Shown here piece after piece: positions 34,221 through 43,856 of a stretch of DNA of 43,983 nucleotides. The notes under the pieces were generated by a model. That model had not been told where the DNA came from. It worked only from the letters and a program-made list of their open reading frames with translations, and ran no database searches. This DNA comes from Mesorhizobium sp. M1C.F.Ca.ET.210.01.1.1 (GTDB lineage Bacteria; Pseudomonadota; Alphaproteobacteria; Rhizobiales; Rhizobiaceae): assembly GCF_004791585.1 (NCBI RefSeq), contig NZ_SRUU01000040.1, positions 1 through 43,983 on the forward strand, read 5' to 3'. A program made the translations under genes and the position numbers. The first letter of the stretch is position 1, and each line of letters begins with the position of its first letter.

Positions 34221-35071
34221 CTACCGGCAATCCAGCCCAATATCAAGGATCGGCGCGCTATGCGTGATCCATCCGACGGAAATCAGGTCGACGCCGGTTG
34301 CCGCGATCGCGCGCGCCGCCTGTGCGGTCACCCGGCCGGATGCCTCGGTGATGGCGCGGCCGCCGACCATCGCCACCGCCTGGCTCAGCTGCTCGACGGA
34401 CATGTTGTCGAGCAGGACCGCGTCGGCCCCGGCCGCAAGGGCGATGTCGAGTTGCTCGAGCGTATCGACCTCGACCTCGATCTTCACCATGTGGCCGGCA
34501 CGGGTGCGTGCCCGCTCGATGGCGGTGCGAACATCGCCGGCGATCGCGATGTGATTGTCCTTGATCAGCACGGCGTCGTCGAGGCCGAAGCGGTGATTGG
34601 CGCCGCCGCCGGCACGCACGGCATATTTCTCCAGCGCACGCAGGCCAGGGGTCGTCTTGCGCGTGCATACGATCTTGGCCTTATGGTCCCGCACGGCATC
34701 GACCACCGCCGCGGTCTGCGTGGCGATGCCGCTCAGATGGCAGAGCAAGTTGAGGGCCGTCCGTTCGGCCGTCAACAGCGCACGGGCGGGTCCGCGCACC
34801 GTCGCGATCACATCGCCGGCCGGGATGGCGGCACCATCCGGATGGATGATTGCGACGTCGACCCTGGGGTCGATCAGCTCGAAGGCGAGGGTGGCGACAT
34901 CGATGCCGGCGATCACGCCCGGCTGCCTTGTCGCGAGCACCATCGTCGCGGTGGCGTCAGCGGGAACGATCGCGTCGGTGGTGAGATCGCCGGCGCGTCC
35001 AAGATCCTCGAGCAGGGCGGCGCGCACGAGCGGCTCCACCATCACGCGCGGCAGCGGCGTCAGCGTCATGG

Positions 35072-35075
<4 letters not shown>
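34221..35075 (-). CDS. nadC: Nicotinate-nucleotide pyrophosphorylase NadC
   Basis: 284 residues, usual length. Family marks include LTTDAIVPADATATMVLATRQPGV, ALNLLCHLSGIATQT, KIVCTRKTTPGLRALEKYAVRAGGGANHRFGL and VLIKDNHI. It converts quinolinate and PRPP to nicotinate mononucleotide with loss of CO2. The start overlaps the nadB stop by four bases. Confidence 0.96.
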
Positions 35076-37593
<2,518 letters not shown>

Positions 37594-37604
37594 CGGCGCT
37601 CCAA

Positions 37605-37653
37605 TTATTCTCTGAATGAGTATAATTTGGATATATACTTACTTTGAGAATAA
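37605..37653. promoter_or_regulatory. Nested palindrome, probable NadQ operator/nadA promoter
   Basis: TTATTCTC (37605-37612) mirrors GAGAATAA (37646-37653), and AGTATA (37619-37624) mirrors TATACT (37634-37639), with six bases between the two arms on each side and nine in the centre. Read outward, each half is TATACTYAYTYNGAGAATAA, so this is two inverted copies of one 20-base site. It is very AT-rich against the surroundings and fills the space between nadQ and nadA. Binding by NadQ is inferred from position. Confidence 0.75.
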
Positions 37654-37659
37654 GGGCTG

Positions 37660-38628
37660 TCAAGAGCGGGATAGTGGCAATTTAGTCCCTGCGACTACCC
37701 GCTCGTCCAGGACGGCGTGGCGGAAGCGGAAGAGTTTCGCCGGCCGGCCGACCGTGTCTGCGGTTGTCTCTCCCGTCTCCTCGACCAGTTCCTGCTGCTC
37801 GATGAGGCGGCGGAAGTTCGGCTTGTGGAGCAACCTTCCGGACAGCGCCTCGACGGTGCGTTGCAGTTGAAGCAAGGTAAAGACCGGCGGCATCAGCTCG
37901 AACACGACGGGCCGGTATTTGATCTTGGAGCGCAGCCGCGCGATTCCGGTGGCCAGAATGCGCCGATGATCGGCTGTCATCGAGGTCCCAAGTATGGGGA
38001 GGGAGGCGCTTTGCAACGACCCGCGCGTCGCCTCTTCGACTAGGGCTGCTTCATAGAGAAGCTCGTATCGTTGCAGAACGAGTTCCTCGTTCCAGCCGTG
38101 GTCCTCAAAGCCAAAGGCGACCGCAGCCCTATGCCGACGTTCACGCCGCAATGAGGGGTGGCTGGCTTCGTCCGCCCAGGCCAGCAGGCGCGGCTGCAGT
38201 ATTTCGACAACCATCGGTGGGGCGCCGGGGCGGTGGTCTTCCCAGGGGAAATAATCGTACCAGCTTCGCCACGCGCGTTTACCCCCCGCGGCATGCTCCG
38301 CACGCGTAAGGGCAAGATAGCTGATCGAGATCACCCGCTGCTGGCGCTGCTCGCCGATTCGGTCGCGGTCGGCGAACGTATAAAGCTGCTCGATATAGCC
38401 GAGCTGATGGTCAGTCTGCTGTTCCACCCAGGTCCTGAGGCCGAATTGAAGGGAACGATGACCAAGCTCGAACGGACCAGAGGGCAGGGCGTTGGCTGGC
38501 CCCACGGTGAGAACACTCGGCTGCTGATCCGCCACCGCCACGACCACTGCGATCAGATCCACGGTAGCGTCATGGGCTCTGTCTGATGATCGTTCTATTC
38601 TGTCGTCTGCGGAAGGTTGGTCCTGCAT
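37660..38628 (-). CDS. nadQ: NadQ/NrtR-type NAD regulator (Nudix-like + winged helix)
   Basis: 322 residues. The N-terminal part (about 20-180) follows the Nudix fold (DATVDLIAVVVAVADQQPSVLTV, GYIEQLYTFADRDR) but lacks the catalytic GxxxxxExxxxxxxREUxEExGU box, as expected for a ligand sensor. The C-terminal winged helix is typical of NrtR-like repressors: FELMPPVFTLLQLQRTVEAL and KPNFRRLIEQQELVEETG, then GRPAKLFRFR. Known relatives in Rhizobiales (NadQ) repress nadABC when NAD derivatives are plentiful. It precedes nadA on the same strand with the operator in between. Confidence 0.85.
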   Translation of the reverse strand: MQDQPSADDRIERSSDRAHDATVDLIAVVVAVADQQPSVLTVGPANALPSGPFELGHRSLQFGLRTWVEQQTDHQLGYIEQLYTFADRDRIGEQRQQRVISISYLALTRAEHAAGGKRAWRSWYDYFPWEDHRPGAPPMVVEILQPRLLAWADEASHPSLRRERRHRAAVAFGFEDHGWNEELVLQRYELLYEAALVEEATRGSLQSASLPILGTSMTADHRRILATGIARLRSKIKYRPVVFELMPPVFTLLQLQRTVEALSGRLLHKPNFRRLIEQQELVEETGETTADTVGRPAKLFRFRHAVLDERVVAGTKLPLSRS

Positions 38629-39121
38629 GTTCGCCCAAGGGTTATCCGTCTTGAGCGACGGATTGGATCGCCGCGAAATTGGACCGCAGGTCGCGGGCCG
38701 TCAACGGCTGACCTGACCGCGGCATCGGCAGGTGTCGGTTGTCACAAACGGGGCTGCGGAGCAGGGTGGGCATGGCACAGCAAGAGCAATCGCGATGAAA
38801 TTCGCTGAAGCACGACTTCCGTGCCGAAAAGAACAAGTACAGTTGCTAGCCGAGGCGAGAGCGCAGAGGCTTCGAGAGGGGAAGTCGGGCAAAGAGGGAA
38901 GCGGTGCCCAGACGCGGCTTAGGGGACCAAAATCGATCCGTAGGATGGAGCCTGATTTCTCTCTGGTTTTCCAGCCATTTAGCCAAAACCGACGTTGCGG
39001 TCCCATTCCGCTGTGGACCTCTTGGCGGCGCAATGTGTATCGCGCGGCCATGATAAGCGAGAGGCGGGCTGGCTGCAGCCCAAACAATCCACCGTACGTT
39101 GCGCCGCTGCGGAGGCGGCGC
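38629..39121. other. Gap of about 490 bases, repeats and no supported gene
   Basis: Contains the right copy of the 41-base repeat. A long plus frame (38732-39433) passes through it, but only its last part (from 39122) has a ribosome binding site. The stretch 38930-39060 looks like dispersed rhizobial non-coding repeat sequence rather than a gene. Confidence 0.4.
38792..38832 (+). repeat. 41-base direct repeat, right copy
   Basis: Begins CGCGATGAAATTCGCTG and ends CCGTGCCGAAAAG; one mismatch to 28878-28918, same orientation, about 9.9 kb apart. It lies 164 bases upstream of the nadQ start, so the pair brackets the vitamin cassette. Confidence 0.8.
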
Positions 39122-39433
39122 ATGAGCCCAGACTACCGCGCTGCCGCCACCTGGATCGAGCAGGCTATCGGCTGCCTGGCCGAGGCGGTCGAGTGCATGC
39201 CCGATGATCACTTCCTCGCTGAGCATGCCGCAGCGCACGAGGCGTCGCGGTCGCCGTCGGTCGACCCCGCCGCCAGCGTTCTGGAGCGCGAATGGTGGCG
39301 CCGAGATCGCCTCACATATTACTACAAGGACGGAACCGCGGCTTCGGTTTTGCGTCTGGCGCCTAAGAGGAACGTCGGCGAGCGACATTCGGATGGGTTT
39401 GACGGTAGTAGTGGATTGACGCACGCCTGGTGA
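39122..39433 (+). CDS. Small hypothetical protein
   Basis: 103 residues. The ATG at 39122 follows GGAGG by six bases, which is why I choose it over the longer frame. The N-terminal part SPDYRAAATWIEQAIGCLAE is helical, followed by an acidic/His stretch and REWWRRDRLTYYYKDG. No family is recognised; it could be a real orphan or chance. Confidence 0.4.
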   Translation: MSPDYRAAATWIEQAIGCLAEAVECMPDDHFLAEHAAAHEASRSPSVDPAASVLEREWWRRDRLTYYYKDGTAASVLRLAPKRNVGERHSDGFDGSSGLTHAW

Positions 39434-39443
39434 CCACCGCCGC

Positions 39444-39581
39444 CTACATTTTGGCGAGCTTCGACTTAATGTCCAAGGACTCCTCCGAGAGGGCTACTCC
39501 AGCAGTGGCATAGCTGCCGGCCACGCTCGCATTTAGATTTGCTAATTCGGGCAGAGGCGACGGTTCCTCAATAGTGAGCAA
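39444..39581 (-). CDS. Possible 45-residue small ORF
   Basis: A TTG at 39581 opens a frame of 45 residues rich in Leu, Ser and Glu (LTIEEPSPLPELANLNASVA ... LDIKSKLAKM), overlapping the end of the next gene upstream by 14 bases. Codon use is reasonable, but the TTG start has no clear ribosome binding site. Doubtful. Confidence 0.25.
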   Translation of the reverse strand: MLTIEEPSPLPELANLNASVAGSYATAGVALSEESLDIKSKLAKM

Positions 39582-39777
39582 CTGGACTGAGTTTCGTCAT
39601 CCGTTCCCTGGCCTCGTCGACCCGTCGTTGTTCAGATCTGATCCGGCCGCAAAGGGCGAGGCTGATACAGACGCCTGGGTTGTCGTCCAGCAATTCGTTG
39701 GCACGGTTAAGAGAGCGTTCGGCACGCTTCACGCGTAGGCGGGCCCTCGCCAATTCAAAGTCGAAAATTTCGGCCAT
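39568..39777 (-). CDS. Small coiled-coil-like protein, unknown function
   Basis: 69 residues with AAGGA nine bases before the ATG. It begins MAEIFDFELARARLRVKRAE, then RSLNRANELLDDNPGVCISL and a second basic helix RIRSEQRRVDEARERMTKL. The heptad-like charged helices suggest a small soluble helical hairpin. No family recognised. Confidence 0.5.
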   Translation of the reverse strand: MAEIFDFELARARLRVKRAERSLNRANELLDDNPGVCISLALCGRIRSEQRRVDEARERMTKLSPVAHY

Positions 39778-39890
39778 CTCGCCGCATCCTTGGTATTTGC
39801 GGTCCCTTCAAAACGTCAACTGGCGCCGACATCGTTGGTTCCGACACGGCTCGCAACCGGCTGTCATATCGTGTCAGGGAGGGCAGGCTG

Positions 39891-40026
39891 ATGGGCGCGT
39901 CCGCCACCCTCACCGCATTGGCCTTCGGCATCGTCCTGACCACCGCTCTGGGGATCTGGCCGGACGAAGCGATCCAGCGAACCGAACAGCATCGCCGAAC
40001 TCGATCGGCTGATAGCCAATGCGTAG
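39891..40026 (+). pseudogene. Small membrane protein, probably frameshifted
   Basis: The ATG at 39891 has GGGAGGG upstream and starts a membrane segment, MGASATLTALAFGIVLTTAL. In the same frame it then runs into low-quality sequence to 40169, antisense to the next gene. In another frame, entered near 39943, the sequence continues as SSEPNSIAELDRLIANA and a TAG at 40024-40026, a sensible C-terminus. A one-base indel, real or from sequencing, would explain this. Confidence 0.4.
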
Positions 40027-40034
40027 AGCCACCG

Positions 40035-40370
40035 CTAATTGGTTATACAAGCCATGCGACTCCAGTGCTTTTGAAGGTAAGCAGCTATCTCTTCCGTCTC
40101 ATCGGGCGAACCCATTTCCGGCAGGCCAGCCATGTCGACGATTTTCACGGAAGGCATAGATCCCACTAGCGCCAGCAGTTGCTGGTTGCACTGGAATGCT
40201 ATCATTCTTGCGATCACGTCGGCGCGGCCGCAGACCGTCGGCAACAACAGCCTGTCCATGGTAGCGGCAAGGCAGGCTTCATAAGCCTCTTTCGGCGTCT
40301 CAGCGTGCGCTGAGCCGACCGACATTGCAGCGATGACTGCAGATGCCATTCGTAGAGGACGAGCGCTCAT
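40035..40370 (-). CDS. Small secreted protein, unknown function
   Basis: 111 residues from the ATG at 40370 (GGGGA just upstream; another ATG at 40382). The signal peptide ends RMASAVIAAMSVGSAHA, cut before ETP. The mature protein has four cysteines (YEACLAATM, TVCGRADV, FQCNQQLL, MACITN) and is otherwise helical; two disulfides are possible. No family recognised. Confidence 0.55.
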   Translation of the reverse strand: MSARPLRMASAVIAAMSVGSAHAETPKEAYEACLAATMDRLLLPTVCGRADVIARMIAFQCNQQLLALVGSMPSVKIVDMAGLPEMGSPDETEEIAAYLQKHWSRMACITN

Positions 40371-40591
40371 TTTCCCCACCATCGAGTGCCGTTTGCCTAA
40401 AGCGAGACGACATTCCTTAGAGAATTTATAGCGGGATTTCAGAGGCGAGATGTAGGACGGCGGCCAGCGGAAACGCGCGCGGTGAGGGCGCATTGTCAGC
40501 GTGCTCGCTGCAACCAGAGTGCTTGGAACCCGAGATTAGCAAGGCACGTTCCTTTCGACGGGTCACATGTGGCCTGAAAGGAGGAATTAAA

Positions 40592-40873
40592 ATGAACATC
40601 AAGATGCTCACAATGGGCGCGATGGCGCTTGCAATGATGACTGGTTCGGCTCTCGCCGCTGGTAACACGTCCGCGCTCGACGATCCGGCCAAGATGTCAC
40701 CGTTCTTCACCGATGCCGGCTTGAAAACGATGAAGTCGGAAAAGGATTTTGCGGCCGCATGGAAGGCCATGAAACCCGATGAACAGAAGGCGGTGTTGAA
40801 AGACTGCGGCGATGCCACTCTTAATAAGTCGCATGCAGATTTCTGCGCGATGGCCAAGAAGATGGGCGGCTGA
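40592..40873 (+). CDS. Small secreted helical protein, unknown function
   Basis: 93 residues from the ATG at 40592, preceded by an ideal AAAGGAGG. The signal peptide is MNIKMLTMGAMALAMMTGSALA, shown in part, cut before AGN. The mature part has SPFFTDAGLKTMKSEKDFAA and CGDATLNKSHADFCAMAKKM with a cysteine pair. Similar small periplasmic proteins are widespread in rhizobia with no known function. The strong translation start suggests high expression. Confidence 0.65.
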   Translation: MNIKMLTMGAMALAMMTGSALAAGNTSALDDPAKMSPFFTDAGLKTMKSEKDFAAAWKAMKPDEQKAVLKDCGDATLNKSHADFCAMAKKMGG

Positions 40874-40904
40874 AACCAGCTTGCGGCCGAAACTGACCGT
40901 CGAA

Positions 40905-40924
40905 GGCGGACTCTCAGGTCCGCC
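40905..40924. terminator. Hairpin between convergent genes
   Basis: GGCGGAC (40905-40911) pairs with GTCCGCC (40918-40924) around a six-base loop. It lies 31 bases after the stop at 40873 and overlaps the stop of the minus-strand gene ending at 40914, so it could serve both directions. There is no T-run. Confidence 0.5.
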
Positions 40925-41282
40925 TCGCGCCCGTAGGGCCAAGGTAGCTTGAAGTCATGTTCACCGTCACAGGAACACCCAGGTTCACCGTCACCCAATC
41001 CCCGTCGATATGGGTGACTTCGCCGACGACCTCGATCGGCTGGCCTTTCTTCACCGAAGACGTCTTGTCGACGATCGAGTGTGGGAAGCCATAGCTTGGG
41101 ATCGAGACGCTTACCCGATCCTCTGTGACGCGCCGGCGCACTGTTGCGGTGATCGCGACCCCGCCTATGTTGATGCCCTTCGCCATGCCTTGAGGATAGG
41201 CGGGCTGCAGCTTAATCAAGCGATTGCTAATGTTCTGGTGGAACCAAAGCGGCCTGTGGCTCTTACTACACCGAGCGGTCAT
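40914..41282 (-). CDS. Small hypothetical protein with a beta-rich C-terminus
   Basis: 122 residues from the ATG at 41282, chosen because AAGGAG lies six bases upstream. The N-terminus is basic; the rest (INIGGVAITATVRRRVTEDR, VSVSIPSYGFPHSIVD, GQPIEVVGEVTHIDGDWVTV, NLGVPVTVNM) is a run of short beta strands, like an OB- or SH3-type fold. No family named. A strong hairpin lies in its leader at 41305-41338. Confidence 0.5.
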   Translation of the reverse strand: MTARCSKSHRPLWFHQNISNRLIKLQPAYPQGMAKGINIGGVAITATVRRRVTEDRVSVSIPSYGFPHSIVDKTSSVKKGQPIEVVGEVTHIDGDWVTVNLGVPVTVNMTSSYLGPTGARRT

Positions 41283-41304
41283 GTCCCGCTCCTTGGGCCT
41301 GTAT

Positions 41305-41341
41305 AGCCCGTCGCCACACATCCTCCCGGCGACGGGCTTTT
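41305..41341. terminator. Strong hairpin, terminator-like or leader element
   Basis: AGCCCGTCGCC (41305-41315) and GGCGACGGGCT (41328-41338) form a perfect 11-base stem around a 12-base loop, followed on the plus strand by TTT. That looks like an intrinsic terminator for a plus transcript, yet I see no plus gene before it. On the minus strand it is the 5' leader of the gene starting at 41282. Confidence 0.65.
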
Positions 41342-41581
41342 CAATGGGCTGCTAGAAGCCGCCGTAGCAAAATGGCCCGACTGCTTGGCTAACGAGGGGG
41401 GGAATGCTTGTGCAGCCGGGCCAAGATAGGCTGGGGTGGACAAGGAGAGGGGTAGTTCTCCGTCCCAGCCCACTCGTAGCATGATCCCCAGCTATTGCCT
41501 TGGTCAAGCGATCTCTAATATGACCCAATGAGATTGTCATCCAGCCGCTACCTCCTGCGCGGGGCCGACCGGGCTTTTATC
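41342..41581. other. Unassigned stretch
   Basis: A minus frame (41352-41540, starting MTISLGHIRDRLTKAIAG) is open but has no family or convincing ribosome binding site. Runs such as GAGGGGGGGAATG and GGGGTGGACAAGGAGAGGGG are purine-rich. Nothing is called. Confidence 0.3.
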
Positions 41582-41713
41582 TTAGGCCTCGGCGGTCTCC
41601 AACCTGGACCGGATCCTGCCGATGGCGTTTACGATGGCCTCAGCCGCCTCACGGCCGAGCGCGAATGCCGCGGCGCCGGCCGAGACGATCGGAACCTCCA
41701 GTTCACCAACCAT
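41582..41713 (-). CDS. Possible 43-residue small ORF
   Basis: Reads MVGELEVPIVSAGAAAFALG then REAAEAIVNAIGRIRSRLETAEA and TAA. Composition and codon use are those of a real, helical protein, but no good ribosome binding site precedes the ATG (it follows a run of Arg codons in frame). No family recognised. Confidence 0.35.
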   Translation of the reverse strand: MVGELEVPIVSAGAAAFALGREAAEAIVNAIGRIRSRLETAEA

Positions 41714-41869
41714 GCGACGACGCCGGAGAAGAAGAGGCGAGATCCATGAGTCTCAACCTTGCGACACTAGCCGCCGTTGTCGAACTTGAGGGTTGAGCCA
41801 AATCCGAAAAGCCCAGCCAAACCGCCGCCCGTGGCACACTCCGTGGTCAGATTTGGTTTCGTCAAAGCT

Positions 41870-42049
41870 TCAGCAATGCCCTGAAGGGACATGGCTCTCG
41901 ATCGATCTCAGATCATTGTCGACCTGGTTGATGTTGTCGATGTGTTTCAGGAAGTCTTCAACGGACCAGTCCATGTCGAGGTACTCGAACTTGCTGCTAG
42001 CCAGCGCGCCGGCCGCGGCAACTGTCACGAAGATCAGGCGTCGCGGCAC
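41870..42049 (-). CDS. Small exported or membrane-anchored protein
   Basis: 59 residues from a GTG at 42049 (the frame is open to a TTG at 42136). Begins PRRLIFVTVAAAGALASS, a signal or anchor segment, then KFEYLDMDWSVEDFLKHIDN and an acidic tail ending ESHVPSGHC. It looks like a genuine short secreted protein with no family I know. The start is uncertain. Confidence 0.45.
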   Translation of the reverse strand: MPRRLIFVTVAAAGALASSKFEYLDMDWSVEDFLKHIDNINQVDNDLRSIESHVPSGHC

Positions 42050-42180
42050 ACTCGCCCATCGCAGTGCGCGCAAGCGCTTAGCGCCGCTCCGTTTGCGCCA
42101 CTGGTCAGACCGATTGTCGTGCCGAGACCTATCCAAGCACTTTCCCCCGCTCGGGAGATGCTCCTAAATGTGAGCGAAGT

Positions 42181-42462
42181 CTATGCTTGGAGCAGAGCGC
42201 CACCGTATTGCCCCCACAACCGGTCGCAGTCCCATTTCCTTAGGCTTGGCGTTCCTGGCAACCCATAGAGAATCATCGCCCCACGCACGTCATATCCGAG
42301 CACCGACGCATTGGCGACAAACTGGATGGCGCGTCCTAAGCTGATCGCGCCGATCCGGGCTTCAATTTTGCTGGTGAGGTCGATCACTCCGAAGATTTCC
42401 GCGTCCGCGCCTCGGCCGGCCAGAACAGCCGTCGAGAGCGCATCGTTCAGGACAAGGAGCAT
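42181..42462 (-). CDS. Hypothetical protein
   Basis: 93 residues from the ATG at 42460-42462, GGGGAC nine bases upstream. MLLVLNDALSTAVLAGRGAD, EIFGVIDLTSKIEARIGAIS and LGYDVRGAMILYGLPGTPSL suggest a small mixed alpha/beta protein with normal amino-acid balance. No family recognised. Confidence 0.5.
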   Translation of the reverse strand: MLLVLNDALSTAVLAGRGADAEIFGVIDLTSKIEARIGAISLGRAIQFVANASVLGYDVRGAMILYGLPGTPSLRKWDCDRLWGQYGGALLQA

Positions 42463-42548
42463 CGCGTAAGTCCCCGTAGTAGCAGCGCTATCTAACTTAC
42501 AGGCGCGAGATTTGTTCCGCGTCCTTAAAACGATTTCTCATCAGCTAT

Positions 42549-42617
42549 CCAGTTCAAGAGGGAATTTGGCTCGTCAGCTTCATGCACTATGATCTGGGAT
42601 ACATCGATTTGGAGCAG
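42549..42617 (+). mobile_element. IS481-type transposase remnant 1
   Basis: The frame gives EGIWLVSFMHYDLGYIDLEQ, the conserved C-terminal block of an IS481-like integrase-type transposase, and then breaks off. After about 42617 the sequence becomes the serine recombinase (read on the other strand), so a breakpoint lies here. The usual continuation (...TLQTIDNPFG) is missing. Confidence 0.7.
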
Positions 42618-42997
42618 AGACGCGGCGCATAGACCGTCTCCTGGTCGATCAGCACGGTATCGACGACACGACACATCTCGATGAGCTGCTGCCAGTCGCG
42701 CCTGTTGCGGGCAAACCGTGACACCTCCCGCGCCGCAACCGCCCCGACCTTGCCGAGACAGACCTCGGCGACCATCCGATCAAAGCCGGCGCGCGCGACG
42801 CCGCCGGCGGCAGAACGGCCGAGATCGTCATCGATCGTCTCGACGCGAGACCAGCCAAGGGCCGTCAGGCGATCGCGCATCGCATATTGAAGCATGCTGC
42901 TCTCACGATTGTGCAGGACCTGATGGGCTGACGACTGCCGCACATACAGGATCGCTTTGCGCTCCAGATGGTGCGGCCCAATCTTCTCATGCATCAT
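42618..42997 (-). pseudogene. Serine recombinase (resolvase family), N-terminal part only
   Basis: The minus frame from the ATG at 42997 runs through KAILYVRQSSAHQVLHNRES, LGWSRVETIDDDLGRSAAGG, AAREVSRFARNRRDWQQLIE and DTVLIDQETVYAPR. This is the resolvase catalytic domain, with the nucleophile serine in YVRQSS. After VYAPR the frame turns into IS481 remnant sequence and stops at 42587, so the large recombinase and DNA-binding parts (hundreds of residues in intact relatives) are lost. Not functional as it stands. Confidence 0.8.
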
Positions 42998-43184
42998 GAT
43001 CGGCGCCCTCCCGTTGTCCGGCAGCCTCGCCGTCGACGTGCCCGAGGATCAGGCTGACCATCAGCTTCGTCACTGATCGGCGCGTCTCGGCCGGCAGCGC
43101 CTGCCATTGCGGCGTCTGCACCGTGTTGGCGTCGTTCGGCTTCGAGAACAGATCGAACTGGTATGTCGTGGGCTGGCGCGGCAT
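42987..43184 (-). CDS. Small accessory protein of the recombinase cassette
   Basis: 65 residues from the ATG at 43184, GGGGAG eight bases upstream. MPRQPTTYQFDLFSKPNDAN, QTPQWQALPAETRRSVTKLM and a tail GQREGADHDA. This small protein is regularly found just upstream of, and overlapping, this class of rhizobial serine recombinase. Its function is unknown. It overlaps the recombinase start by 11 bases. Confidence 0.6.
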   Translation of the reverse strand: MPRQPTTYQFDLFSKPNDANTVQTPQWQALPAETRRSVTKLMVSLILGHVDGEAAGQREGADHDA

Positions 43185-43434
43185 GGACATCTCCCCGATT
43201 CGCGTGAGAGCCCAATGCTGCGCCCATCTCCGGCGATTGCGATGGGGCGCGCGTGTCGTGGACCAGTTTCGCCAGGGTGCCCAGCGCGGCAAGGTCGACG
43301 TGCGGAGCAGTCGTGATGCGCCAACTCTTACTGAGGATCCGATCGAACATCCACCCAGGAACCTCCAGCCAGCGATCCGATACCCGGCCAGAAAGACTGC
43401 AGCGGAAAACCACTGCGTCGCTCTTGTCGATCAA
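42994..43434 (-). pseudogene. First ORF of the recombinase cassette, truncated
   Basis: The frame reads RVSDRWLEVPGWMFDRILSK, RITTAPHVDLAALGTLAKLV and ends with a part overlapping the 65-residue gene. I recognise the WLEVPGWMFDR...PHVD..AL pattern as the usual first member of the three-gene recombinase cassette. There is no ATG; the 5' end seems cut near 43440, where unrelated sequence begins. Real coding content past about 43190 is doubtful. Confidence 0.4.
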
Positions 43435-43520
43435 TTCATGAATATGGACTTGGCGGCCCGCCCAAGGATGCCAGGGATAAGCAGCTCGCGCTCCGGGCCG
43501 TCCCGTGGGTGTTCCGTCGC

Positions 43521-43856
43521 CGAGTTGTTCAACTCAGAGCGCCCGCACCAGGCGCTCGGCATGGACTGCCCGGCCGAGCGTTACACGCCCTCACCGCGCC
43601 CCTATACCGGTCTGCCCGATCTCGACTATCCCTTTCACGATAAGGCTGTCACCGTCACCACCTGCGGCCGCATCTGCTACAATCGCAAGAAGATCAACCT
43701 CAGCCTCGTCTTGGCCGGCCAGACCGTCGGCATCAAACAGGTCGAAGACCATATCTGGCTGGCCAGCTTCATGGACTATGATCTGGGCTATTTTGATGAT
43801 GAGACATGCAGGCTCGAACCACTCCACAACCCCTTCGGGCCAAAAGTGTTACCCAT
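43521..43856 (+). mobile_element. IS481-type transposase remnant 2
   Basis: The frame contains LFNSERPHQALGMDCPAERY, YTGLPDLDYPFHDKAVTVTT, CGRICYNRKKINLSLVLAGQ, EDHIWLASFMDYDLGYFDDE and NPFGPKVLP, the C-terminal third of an IS481-type transposase. The upstream catalytic part is missing: the frame before 43515 is antisense to the recombinase cassette. The end is interrupted at 43856 by the terminal repeat of an IS3-type element. It differs in sequence from remnant 1, so they are not one split copy. Confidence 0.75.

Noticed and set aside
39122..42462. Anti-phage defence or toxin-antitoxin system in the small-gene run
   Set aside because: No paired toxin/antitoxin motif, nuclease or effector domain is visible; the proteins are mostly secreted or unknown.
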